DNA of 64,000 bases from Luidia sarsii. Lineage: Eukaryota; Echinodermata; Asteroidea; Paxillosida; Luidiidae. The stretch lies in the NCBI GenBank assembly GCA_949987565.1, contig OX465111.1, positions 8,637,202 to 8,701,201 on the forward strand, in the 5' to 3' direction. Shown piece after piece: positions 1-10,355 of the stretch. Within the stretch, counting starts at the first letter, position 1. Each line of letters begins with the position of its first letter. The notes beneath the pieces were generated by a model. The model was given only the letters and a program-made list of their open reading frames with translations, was not told the DNA's origin and made no database searches. The position numbers and the translations under genes were made by a program.

Positions 1-3000
1 GCTAACGGAGCTAGCCTTCCTGACAGCTGTAAACCACAATCTGAGGCCTGAACTTTGTTAGGGCCATGATTTTGTGTGAGGACTTCACTGGTTCCCCGGT
101 GCATCTGGGGTTTACACACAGCTGGTAGACTGCATCCCAGACATTCTTTGAACACAAACCCCAAGAACCGTCAATGGACTTTAATTATGGGGTAGAATAA
201 GCACACTAGGTGTGGTTTGGGGGATTCAAATGTACAAGACAATCTAGGACATCCCAGTACCAAACATGATGCTCTCTTCATCTGTTCTTTTCTGTTTTTT
301 GGAAAAACCAATCATTTTTCAATTTAGTAGAAAATGGACAAACACTTCCTTTTGAAAAATTAATATGTCAGCATATATTTCATTTGCCAAATTGTTAGCA
401 GTTTGTCAATGAAGGATATAATATATTATCTCATGTCAGAATTTCACAAGAATCCTTTTCCCCCTTAGGCTTCTAGCCTTTTTAATTAGTCAGGTGCCTC
501 TTTGGAAACAAGGCTGACTTTGCCACAGGACACTGGTGACATCAGGCTACCATCATGACTTGGACAGGACTGTCACCTAGTGCCCCATTTCAGAGTGATT
601 TGGATAACACACTTGTTGAAATGTCTCCTGTCTTATACTTAGAGAAGAATCAAATTGAATACTTCATCTGTAAAAGTAAGATACGGTGACCTAATATTAT
701 AACATCTGTCACTAAAAGAAGTAACATCTGTCACTAAAAGGGTCCAAGGAGTAAGTTGGTAGGTCTGCCATGTTTATATATATTTTTAAATACCCCCATT
801 TATCTATCATATTGACATATTCATTTGAGCTCATCATTTCCATCCCTTACCTTGTGATCCCACTCATCATTATCAACTCCCATATTGACTTCATGACACT
901 TAAGTTTAAAGTATAAGTCTCACAACTGGAAGTATTCACACTCAGTGCTTGCATAAGTGTTATGTCCTCATGAAAAGGCGGGTTGGGTTGAAACCAACCT
1001 TCTGTACTTAACAAAGTGCATGTAGTATGCTTGCCTCTAGGTTGTACGCCATTGATGCAAGTCATACCTTCTTAGTACTGGTCACCAAATAGCCAAGATT
1101 GTTTTCATGACGGGTTGGTTAGCACCAATTTAAACCATAATTAATGGCTGCACCATAAATACGCATTACCATTATGTACAATGCATCAGTCATTTGAAGT
1201 AGCATCTGTCAATGGGGATTACTCACAGTACTGTGATTGCATACAATGCGAAGGAAGGGTACATCTTTTGGTGGAGTTACAGAGAAATGATTTGATATTG
1301 AATTCGTCATTGTCTCTGTGGTTTTGTGTATCTTTTTAAAATTTTCCTTTAAGATCACCTTTTCCCCTCAAGTTGAAACTGAGTTGCCTGCAATCCCTGC
1401 CCAGTCTTGAGGGGCTGAACTATTCTTAAACGTGCCGCTTTGTCTGGGCGACCATAGACGTCTATTTCCACCTCCGCTGGTTTTGTAACGTACATTATTT
1501 TGTATGTGTACAATGATAGTGATTTTTATAATATATATTTTGTACTATTTTTGCAAATTTCTTTGATTTTCTCACTGTTTATTTGTTTCGAATAGGGAAT
1601 AGTGCTTTCCCTTTGTTTTGAAAAAAATGTATCGCATTACAGTTGTTTTCGGGTACCGACCGACTAGACAGACAAAAATGACAGCTTCTGTCCAGTATCT
1701 TGACACGAATACTTGACACATTTCTTCATACCATTAATGTATTTGATAATGTTCTGTTTATACACTGAGATAACGCGGGAAACGTGTAAATATTCACGAG
1801 GTGAGCATCCCCAAAATGGGTGGACTTTGCATAGGTTATTCATACACCATACATTTTAGAGGGGTTTTGTTTCGGGCCTTGGCTCGCGTTGAGGCAAACG
1901 CTGTAATCATTATACACTGCACACGTACATTTGTGCACGAATTAGTACGCACATGGCAATCGCCAAAAGCAACGCACTCTTCACATAATTATCCAAACCG
2001 CAAGAGGTTTCCTTATGTTTATTTACTTCTCATAGAAAATATCTGAATTGATTCCCTAAAATTCCACTGAGAAAATGCTACAACGCGATCAGTGATTATT
2101 TAAACCCATGCTTACGCCATTTCTCAGGAGTTTGGTTTAATCCATGCATATGAAATAAACTAAGGCAACGAGCAGGATAATGGATATAAAAGCCCGTCAA
2201 TGCTTACACACATGAAGCACACGGGAAATACCGATTAGCTGAACCTAACATGACAAATAGCAGCGCTGTCTATTTCCGGTCCTGCTTATGATATCCGTCC
2301 GGTGATAACTGGAAATAAATAGGTACTGACCACCACGGGACACCCTTTATAAGACCAAGGCTGGATTCCACGAAGCCTTACGATGCATCGTAACTCAACT
2401 TGCGATTGGTTGTAAGTTAAGATGAGTGGTGACCACTACTCAAAAGAATAGATTGCAATTACCCAAACATTACCCAGCTAGCCATCGATATAGAAATGGG
2501 GGTAGGGCGACTTGTGTCCTAATCATATACAGCCCCCTGCACCGTCAGCGTGCCTCCTTATTAATCATGTTATATATTGGGGGCTTGGTGGTGGTTACAT
2601 AAACGTTTGTCATCGACGTTCGAAATATTGCCAAGGGCAGGACTGAATAGATAACACATCGCATTGTTTCCAGGGAGCGTCATTTTAATGCGAAGTGCTG
2701 CGAGGGAATGGGGCCGCCATAGCGTGCATAGTTAACGAAGCAAGCTTTGAGGAAACGACTCGCTAACGTGCTACGGGATTAGGTAAAAGACTGTACGACT
2801 CGTGATTCAGTTCAGCCGAACGGTCGGATTACCTAGTAAAACACTCGCACCTCCAACAATTTTATTCAAACGATATTTGTCTGAGATGTGATATATGATA
2901 AGTCACATCCATATTGAGAAGACGTTACAGCGCCATTGAAACCCATTAAGGGACGAGAACGTAACCTTGGTCATTTGAACGGTTAGTCACGCCCCATCGC

Positions 3001-4375
3001 ACAACACAACGCCCACTACTTTCTTACAAATGTATGGGAACCCTTACATATGGATTGTTTGGAGAATGACTAGCCTACTTGGAACATGGTGACCAACATC
3101 TTCAGTTCACACAGCAACCAACCTATAAGCAATTATTGCAAATCTGCAAGAACTTTCACTGTTTTGCAGAACCAATGTTAGGGATTCATTGTCGGGAGTG
3201 CATTAAAAAATTATTTTGATATTGACTACTCAACAGAACAATTGAAAACACTCATACAGAGCAAGCGAATGCCTCACTGTTAATGATATAATTATTATAT
3301 AGAATCAAGAAATTTATAAAATTTACGCGAATGCCATTTAATAGGGTCCATCTTAATGCGCATGCGTACAATCGCTTGCCTTGCGATCTTGTATGGGCTA
3401 TTTCTCTATAGAAACGAGGGTTGTTAAGTTGTCACCATGGTGACGACAGTACACGTGGTCTCTCATTGAGGTGACTAGACCAAAATAAAGATGGCCGTAT
3501 AATGAAAATACTTTTATATCGATCCATATGGGAATAACAATTGTATAGTTGGAAGGGCATTCGACTAATATGGAGATTTTGTTAAGTCAGTCGTTCGCGA
3601 GTCTTGAAGTCCTATTGTACAGAAATAAAGTCTCTTCCATGGAGTGAACAGGCCGTGTAACTTTGGTTTCATAAAAAAAAATGACAATAGTGAGTGATAA
3701 CTGGGAACTTGTGTTCAATTATTTTTCTTTTGAATGTTTGTATTAATAATATACTCTGTAAGTAGAGATTATTGTCCTCTTGTCAAAGAAACCAATATGA
3801 CAAATAAAGCATCGAGGTTCAGCTAGCTATGATCAGGAAGTGATTAAGCAGAGTGACCTTCTTATGTGTCCATGTTTGTTTCTCCCCCCCCCCCTCTGAT
3901 TGGTTCCAGCATTTTGTTCAAGCCGCATGAATTTCAAAAGCAATTCTATTCCGCAATAAAAGTTAAAGTGCACTCACTTTCTCGAATCCACTAGGCCTAT
4001 ACTATATTCGTAGATTCTACACGGGTTCCGGCTGCATTTATGTAAAGTTCATTATTTTGATAATGATAGGAATACGATAGGGTCTAGTAGGCCTATAGGC
4101 TATAGACTTTGCATTGGGCTGCGGTCTGGGGTATATTCTGCTTTAATTGATATTTGTAACGAAGGATAATCCAAGCCCACAAGCTGCGTTTCTTGCTTGA
4201 CGGTAGCCTGAACCGCAGCGGCTGAAACAATTCGGAGAAGCTCCAGGCTTGCGTATACGTGTTGCACTCGAGAGGATGAACAGTGTGCTTATTAATAATA
4301 TTACTTTACTAGGGTTGGGAAAAATTGGGTATTTTCCGGGAACCATCGGACACGCGGGTAATGATAAATAAACGG
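1..4375. other. Gene-poor flank, no supported gene
   Basis: No ORF here is longer than about 80 codons and none resembles a known protein. The first 1.6 kb is AT-rich and could be the 3' untranslated end of a gene lying before the window, but no coding exon or clear poly(A) site supports this. AATAAA words at about 3622 and 3801 could serve a transcript ending here. A C-homopolymer sits near 3885-3894. I see no other structure I can name. Confidence 0.5.
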
Positions 4376-4605
4376 CAACGGATCAAGTCGTCCCCAAGTC
4401 AACTCGTCCCCGGGTCAACTAGTCCCCCGAATTTGACAGCTTAGTCAAGTCGTCCCCGAGTCAAGTCGTCCCCGAGTCAAGTCGTCCCCAAGTCAACTCG
4501 TCCCCGGGTCAACTCGTCCCCGAATTTGATAGCTTAGTCAAGTCGTCCCCGAGTCAAGTCGTCCCCGAGTCAAGTCGTCCCCTAGTCAAGTCGTCCCCTA
4601 GTCAA
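4376..4605. repeat. 15-bp tandem satellite (agtcaagtcgtcccc)
   Basis: About 14 imperfect copies of a 15-bp unit, alternating agtcaagtcgtcccc and agtcaactcgtcccc. Two copies are separated by a short spacer (gaatttgacagctta). The unit shares the word CAACTCG(G)TCC with the 16-bp array at 62.6-62.95 kb. Arrays of 15-bp units form the outer arm of sea-urchin TU foldback transposons, so this may be one arm of such an element. No inverted partner is visible nearby. Confidence 0.8.
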
Positions 4606-5016
4606 CATGTCCCTCACTTTTCAGTTGTATTTGGAAATATTGAGAAATACAGGATGTGTGTTTCTTTTTTTGCAGAAAAAGGGCAAAACTGGTGTTTTCC
4701 TTTTTGGGAAGGGAAAAATAAACGGTTGTATGCTTTTTCCGCAGAAACATAGGAGTGGGACAGGATGGTTGGAGCATCGGTGGATGTTTTTTTGGGAGGG
4801 AATCACGGGAAGATTCCCTCTCCAGGTTGGTTCGGGTGGGTTTCGTTGGTGGATGGCTCGCGCCATTCCAGAATGTTGTGAAAATGGTTGCGTCTTAGGG
4901 TTCTTTCTTGAGTAAAGACATAGTCCCTTTCGGGAGATTGTCTTTAGGTGGTGGTGGGAAGGTTGGTCCCGGTAGTTGATGGGTTTTGACTGTACAATAA
5001 GGTCCAGTGGTAGTGA

Positions 5017-5346
5017 TACTCCTGGAGCACGGTCAGCTGGTCCGTGTTTATGCGGAGCATCCGCACGAACAACGATGTGGAGGGATGGCACAGACGTCTC
5101 AACGGCAGGGCCGGACGGAGCAAGGTGCACCTGTATAGCCTCATCAAGCTCCTCCATCAAGAGGCTTCTCTGGTGACTTTGCAGATGCGCCTGGTCAAGG
5201 CATCCAAGCTTCGCCGTCACCAGAGGAAGAGCGTCAGGAGGATGCAGGGGCGGCTGTTCAGGCTATGGGATCGCTTCTTGGCAGGGGAGCTGGTGACATC
5301 TGGTCTGCTGGCAGGATGCAAGCATCTCACTGGACCATCTGTGTAG
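5017..5346 (+). pseudogene. C-terminal relic of a MULE (Mutator-like) transposase
   Basis: A roughly 110-codon open stretch ends at a stop at 5346. It contains WSVFMRSIRTNNDVEGWH followed by HRRLN, a leucine-rich helix (LYSLIKLLHQEA), KLRRHQRK, and an LFRLWDRF...LLAGCKHLTGP tail. This is the signature end of the MULE transposase-like proteins that are common in animal genomes. An in-frame TGA lies just before 5017 and no catalytic DDE region is found upstream, so it is a fragment. It lies about 400 bp after the 15-bp satellite. Not expected to be functional. Confidence 0.75.
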
Positions 5347-5347
5347 A

Positions 5348-5396
5348 GATACCGTACTAGTACCGTACCGTACTAGTACCGTACTAGTACCGTACG
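5348..5396. repeat. accgtactagt short tandem repeat
   Basis: Four or five copies of the 11-bp, partly palindromic word accgtactagt. It lies directly after the transposase relic and runs into the B-box part of a SINE fragment. Confidence 0.8.
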
Positions 5397-5455
5397 ATAT
5401 TCCAGAGGTCTCGGGTTCGAGTCCCGATTCAGTCAAAGTTTTCTTTGCCATTTTC
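5397..5455 (+). mobile_element. SINE family A fragment (tRNA-like B box and tail)
   Basis: Contains ccagaggtctcgggttcgag and the B-box word GGTTCGAGTCCC, then the family tail agtcaaagttttctttgcc. The A-box half is missing, apparently replaced by the accgtactagt repeat. Fuller copies lie at 17.6-17.8, 22.1-22.4 and 39.1-39.3 kb. Confidence 0.7.
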
Positions 5456-6104
5456 AAAATTGTTAGTTTTCCTTTAATTGTTTGACTTTTTATTGCAGGA
5501 TAAACGTAAACAGAATTGGCTGCCGCAGGTACAGTATCAATACGACAAAGGTTTCCCATTAAAGACATATATAATTTATGAGGCATAGGCCGGTGGAACC
5601 TAAACACGTCGTGCAAATATTAAAAACGCTCATTTCGGTTCCCAGCCCAGCCGGCCCGAGCTTAGGACGCGATTTTAGCCGCCTGCATGGGAAAGAGTTA
5701 CGGTATATGCTCTGATTGGCTAGGTGTCTATGAAAAGTATTAGGCCTACATGTAGGCCTAATATCAATTAAAGTATAAGGCCTATTTTCTCTCCGCAGTG
5801 CGATATCGGACCGTTCAGTTTATTCATGGAGGAAGGAATATTTTTCTTCCTCCATGGTTTATTATAGAATTCAGTCACAACGTAGGAAAAAGGCAGGGTC
5901 CACCCACACAATTTTTCAAAGGGGACCTTTGACCAGAGCTATAGTTAAGAAAATGATTGTTTGACTCTGTACTATCATGGAGGAAGTTGGTACTATTAAA
6001 GGGCGAGAAATCAATACTAATGTGTCCATGTGTGACTTTGGAAACGACAGAAATGGAATCTGGTACTGGTACATCGCGACATCGCGATAGTGTACAGGAT
6101 GTGT

Positions 6105-6235
6105 ACTGTACATGTACATGACATGTACATGTACATATGTACAGTACACTTGTGTATGTACTGTACATTGTACATGTACATGTACATGTACATGTACGTG
6201 TGCATGTACATGTACATTGTACATGTACATGCCAG
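6105..6235. repeat. (acatgt)n / (gtac) low-complexity tract
   Basis: About 130 bp of iterated ACATGT and TGTACA words, self-complementary on both strands, ending about 240 bp before the RBM7 start codon. A shorter tract of the same kind lies at 9885-9945. ORFs here translate only to alternating Met-Tyr or Thr-Cys residues and are not genes. Confidence 0.85.
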
Positions 6236-6478
6236 TCTACGTTGAGAGCGCGACATACACACGTTATGGCTCTACACACGAGTCGTGTGTGCGAAATGAT
6301 TTCTAGTCTGGTCTCCTCCTTTTCTTGTGTTGTTTAGAATGGGTTTACGCTGGGAGCTAAGTCAACACGAGCCAATGCTTTTTTTACGTTGTGTTTCACT
6401 GCGTGGGTAATTCCCATCCAACCCGTCTTTGTGGAATCGTGTGCTTGAATTTTCAAAGTTGGGAAGACTTTCCACAAA

Positions 6479-8114
6479 ATGGGAGATGGATCTCGCGACG
6501 ATAGGACTGTGTATATCAGAAATATTGACAGTAAAGTCACAGAAGAGATTCTTTTCGAATTGTTTTTGCAGGTAAAAATCATACATTTTGCTTTATATAT
6601 TTACAGTATCATAACTGAATAAGTACACTGCACGTTTTCGTTTTACCATACGTCACTTACGTGTGTACTGACTACTGACTGTACATTCTACATGTATACG
6701 CATTCTACATGTATACGTGCACATGTGTACGTGTACTGTGTATAATGCTAGTCCGAGTAATAACTAAATATCAAAATTCGATAAAAAAAGGGTGACTTGT
6801 CGGGTCCAAGTTACTCGGACTAGTATAAATTCATGGAGGAAGGGAATGGTATATGGGACAACTCTTTCAAGTTTGCGCGGATCAGCGTTGTCTAGTCTAA
6901 ATCTTATTATAAAAATACATGAAAATTGTCGTTTGTGATTTCAATTTGACTGAAACCCGACAAAGACGACATATTCAAACAGATCTAACAAGGGAACAAA
7001 TACATAGTTTGGTGACTAAGTCATGGAATCGGATCAAACTATTAAAGTAGTAAAATTAATAACTTAAGAGAACATTGATAAGGAGAAATTGACTGGGAAC
7101 GTTAAAACAATTTTGGAGAATGGTAAAGAAATCTTTGACTGGACCGGGACTTGGAAACCTCGGGTAGTGATACATGTACTTAAAACTAGAGGTCTCTGGT
7201 TCAAGTCCCGGTCCAGTCAAAGTTTTCTTTACAATTTTGTTCAAAACTAGTAAAGTGCCGTAAAATTAGTTATTTACAGGTACAATTTACATTTGAATTT
7301 TTACAGTATCTTTGGCATGAATGTGTTTACAATATGCGATGTGTTTTGACTGTAGGCTGGACCCTTAGTGGGAGTGAAGCGGCCCAAGGATCCTGATGGC
7401 AACTTGAGGCCCTTTGCCTTTGTGGAGTTTGAGCATGACATCTCACCGCCGTATGCCCGCAGTCTCATGGACGGCATTCAACTGTTTGGCCGCAGCATAA
7501 GTGTGCAGTTCCGCAGCGGAAGCCGACATGAGCAGGACTCCAGAGGCAACAGTCCCCAAGCCACGCCGCCCTACCGCAATGGGAGCCAGAGCCCAGCCCC
7601 TAATGGCCGCATGAATATGGCCACACCCCCTGCTATCCAGCGATCCATGTCTGCGCCACAAGGCTTCCAAGGCATGGGAGGTGCCCAGGGTCAGGGCTTG
7701 CTACCTATGCCCCCAGCCCAGTTCATGGGAGGCTTCCCAATGCAAGGCTTCATCCAAGGAGGTCTGGGACTTGGACTCATGCAAATGCCAGTGCTACCAG
7801 GTGGTCAGCCCATGCAGCCTTTCTCAAATCAACCGGACCAAGCGCAGTCTCATCAGTATCAGCGGCACACCAAAGAGCATCAGCGGTCAGACACTGGCCG
7901 TAGCCCACACTCTCACCACAGGGATAGCCATCACCATGGCAGCAGCAGCAGTAGCAGCAGCGATCGTTACCGTGATGATCGTTATCGTGATGACCGTTAC
8001 CGCGATGATCGTCAGCATGGACAGCATAGTGATGAGCGAAGACATGATAGTGTTCACCGGCATCATTCCCATCACCATAGAGAGGGCAGGCGTGACCATC
8101 CATACCAAAGATAG
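6479..8114 (+). CDS. RBM7: RNA-binding protein 7 (NEXT complex RRM protein), two coding exons
   Basis: Exon 1 is 6479-6571 and exon 2 is 7356-8114, a phase-0 join giving 283 residues (human about 266). In vertebrates RBM7 joins MTR4 and ZCCHC8 in the nuclear exosome targeting complex and binds U-rich nuclear transcripts for decay. One RRM spans about residues 9-87, with RNP2 VYIRNI (11-16), the helix VTEEILFELFLQAGP, RNP1 RPFAFVEF (49-56) and an end at VQFRSGS. A Pro/Gly/Met-rich linker follows. The tail is Ser/His/Arg/Asp-rich with three RYRDD-type repeats. IQRSMSAP at 125-132 matches the MK2/14-3-3 site of human RBM7. The ATG is the first in a frame that opens directly into the RRM. The paralogue RBM11 is vertebrate-specific as far as I know, so RBM7 is the better name. 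Confidence 0.93.
7112..7240. mobile_element. Inverted pair of SINE family A ends in the RBM7 intron
   Basis: The word gactggaccgggacttg on the left and its complement caagtcccggtccagtc on the right face each other across about 55 bp, each flanked by the family tail (aaagatttctttgac / gtcaaagttttcttt). Two SINE 3' ends therefore form a potential hairpin inside the single RBM7 intron (6572-7355). Confidence 0.65.
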
Positions 8115-8943
8115 AATCACATCATCAACCCAACTAAGTAGATAGTAGCAACATGACAACTGTATCACTAAAAGTAAAAGTCGTGGTCAGTGGTTGAAAG
8201 AATAAACCAAACTTAGACTTTTATCTTGAAACAGTAGACAAAACTACAAGGAAATATCTCAAATCTTGATTAGCATTGAATTTTTGTTTCAATTTTGTAC
8301 TTTTGTACACAAATCTCAAAAACGGTTAGAAATAGCTTTGCCTAAGTGTAGGCCTACATACTCTGGGAAGGATTTCACATCCATTAAATGCATATTCACC
8401 AATTCACAGACTGTCAGGGGAGTACATGTCAGAGTGCTAAGATTGATTTTTTTGTTGGTGTTTGTTAACTTGTTGACATTCAAAATTCCAACCCAAGCAT
8501 ACTCTTGGCGACACCCTTGCAGAAGCATACATACCTTTATGCAGATATTTTTTCTGTGTTTTCACAAACTGACAATTCCATCCATGCAGCAGAAAGAACG
8601 TTTTTTGAAAATACTGTTTTAAAAGTTATTAGCATCTTTCAAAACATATTTCTGGGCACCTTTTAATGTGTAGTCCTTGTGTAGTTAAAATTGTTCTTGT
8701 GATAAGGTGTTCTGTGAGGTTAACATTTTTAACAAGATCAAGTCATACTGTTTTTTGTCTAGATGTGTGTTTTTTTGCAATTATTACGTTGAAATTTATT
8801 CACCACTTACAGAAACCCCCGTCGATATATCTGCATAGATTATGGGCTTACAATGGACAGTCAATTTCTGCCCAAATGGTTGTATGTTTTTGTGCATGAA
8901 AATGGAGAATCTGGTGTTGAATATTTTTCATCTTTTTAATAAA
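8115..8943 (+). other. RBM7: RBM7 3' UTR with two poly(A) signals
   Basis: AATAAA occurs at 8201-8206, about 90 bp after the stop, and again at 8938-8943. The intervening sequence is AT-rich without a plausible ORF. Alternative polyadenylation giving short and long UTRs is plausible but not shown. Confidence 0.55.
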
Positions 8944-10355
8944 TGTGAGTAAAATCTGAATATCAAGTTTGTTTTGTCATGGAGTTTCTCATCTGTCCTC
9001 ATTTATTTTCAAGTATGTTATGTAAATCAAGTATGTATTTAACATTTCTTACAACAACAATACGAACATAGATGGACAAAGTTTAAACTTTAATGTTTAA
9101 GACATGGCAAAATGACAATACATGTATTTTGTTTATATTTGATTGATTGATTGATTGATTTATTTATTTTACACTCTTGGCCAAAGGCCAAATTGCGGTA
9201 AAATGTACAGTAAGTAAAACAATATCATAACTACAATAGGGATGAATACATAATTATAAAAGAAAACGTCAATAGAAAAAAAATACGTCATAATTCTAAT
9301 AGACAATACTTAACATCACTACGATATAAAAACCATGAAAAGTCAACATCAATTGAATCACATTATTTGTACAATGCAGAGGGCCTGGTGTTTTGATCCA
9401 AGCAGAACACTCAAAAAATTTAGGAAAGCAAACCTGACGGGGAATCATTTTCAAAAATTTGAAAATGGGGAGTGCTGTTACCACCTAACTTCTTCCTATT
9501 CTACATATTATGCAATACATGTACATACAAAAGTTGGGGGCCTGACGTTTCGATCCTAGCAGGTCCTGCTAGGATCGAAATGTCAGGCCCTCTAACTTTT
9601 GAGATTCGTGTATTGCAGGTCATTTTAGTCAGTGAGCAGTTTGCAACAGTTTTTGTATTAACTTCATTATAAATTAAATACACAATGAAACTGCTTGAAT
9701 AATTCAGTATTTTAACAAAATTCATTCAATGGCACATAATCTTTGGTTGCAATGTACACTGTATATCATGGAGCCATGGAGGGATGTACTGAACAAATTT
9801 TGTTCTTGTACATGTAGTTGTACATAACACCCTCAACATGTACAGGTGTACATGTTCAATCATGTTGAGAATGGCTCAATACAACTGTACTTCAATGTAC
9901 ATGTACATGTACATGTACAATGTACATGTACATGTACATAACAATTAACATGTACCCGGTACTTTACATTATGGCAGATGCATTCTGGGTTTGTGCAAAC
10001 GTGTCTGGTTTTTAAAAGACCACCTATGTTTGTGAAGAAAACAAGTCGTTTATCCGACGACTGATGGCTGAATGTGTGTACAATAAAAGTGGTTAAAAGC
10101 CAAGTTATTCTTTTTACTATTATCGAGGAGCTGTGCTTGTGATTTCTCATTTTTTTCAACCAATCATCTTAACATGTGATTGATGTACTGAAGGTAATCC
10201 ATCTTACGGAAGCTTAATTTTAGGTGGTTGAGCGAAACAGTACTAAAAAGGCGAGATAAAACAGCCGTCGGGCAGTCTATGGGAAATTTGTGTAGCAAAA
10301 TATTTAGCAGCTAAAGGGTCGTAGCTTTATGATTGCTAGCGTTTTTCGATTCAAG
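8944..10355. other. RBM7-GOLGA2 intergenic region
   Basis: Holds a (ttgat)n tract at 9141-9170 that looks like the tail of a retroposon, a hairpin repeat at 9538-9596, and an acatgtac tract at 9885-9945. The last 150 bp should contain the GOLGA2 promoter. No TATA box is evident. AAGATGGCC over the start codon fits the YY1-type AAnATGGC motif often found at animal start sites. Confidence 0.5.
9538..9596. repeat. Short palindromic repeat, gacgtttcgatcc hairpin family
   Basis: gcctgacgtttcgatcctag and ctaggatcgaaatgtcaggc form a near-perfect hairpin. Relatives lie at 57930-58005, 60640-60690 (half) and 62295-62340. Several are followed by the shared tail word agtcagtaagcagtttgcaa (9629, 50172, 58029), which marks a dispersed MITE family. 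Confidence 0.7.

Noticed and set aside
4621..5220. 199-codon minus-strand ORF
   Set aside because: It is the antisense of the region holding the MULE relic. The sense frame has the family motifs and the antisense has none.
5916..6337. Overlapping ORFs on both strands upstream of RBM7
   Set aside because: They translate the acatgtac tract into Met-Tyr/Thr-Cys runs.
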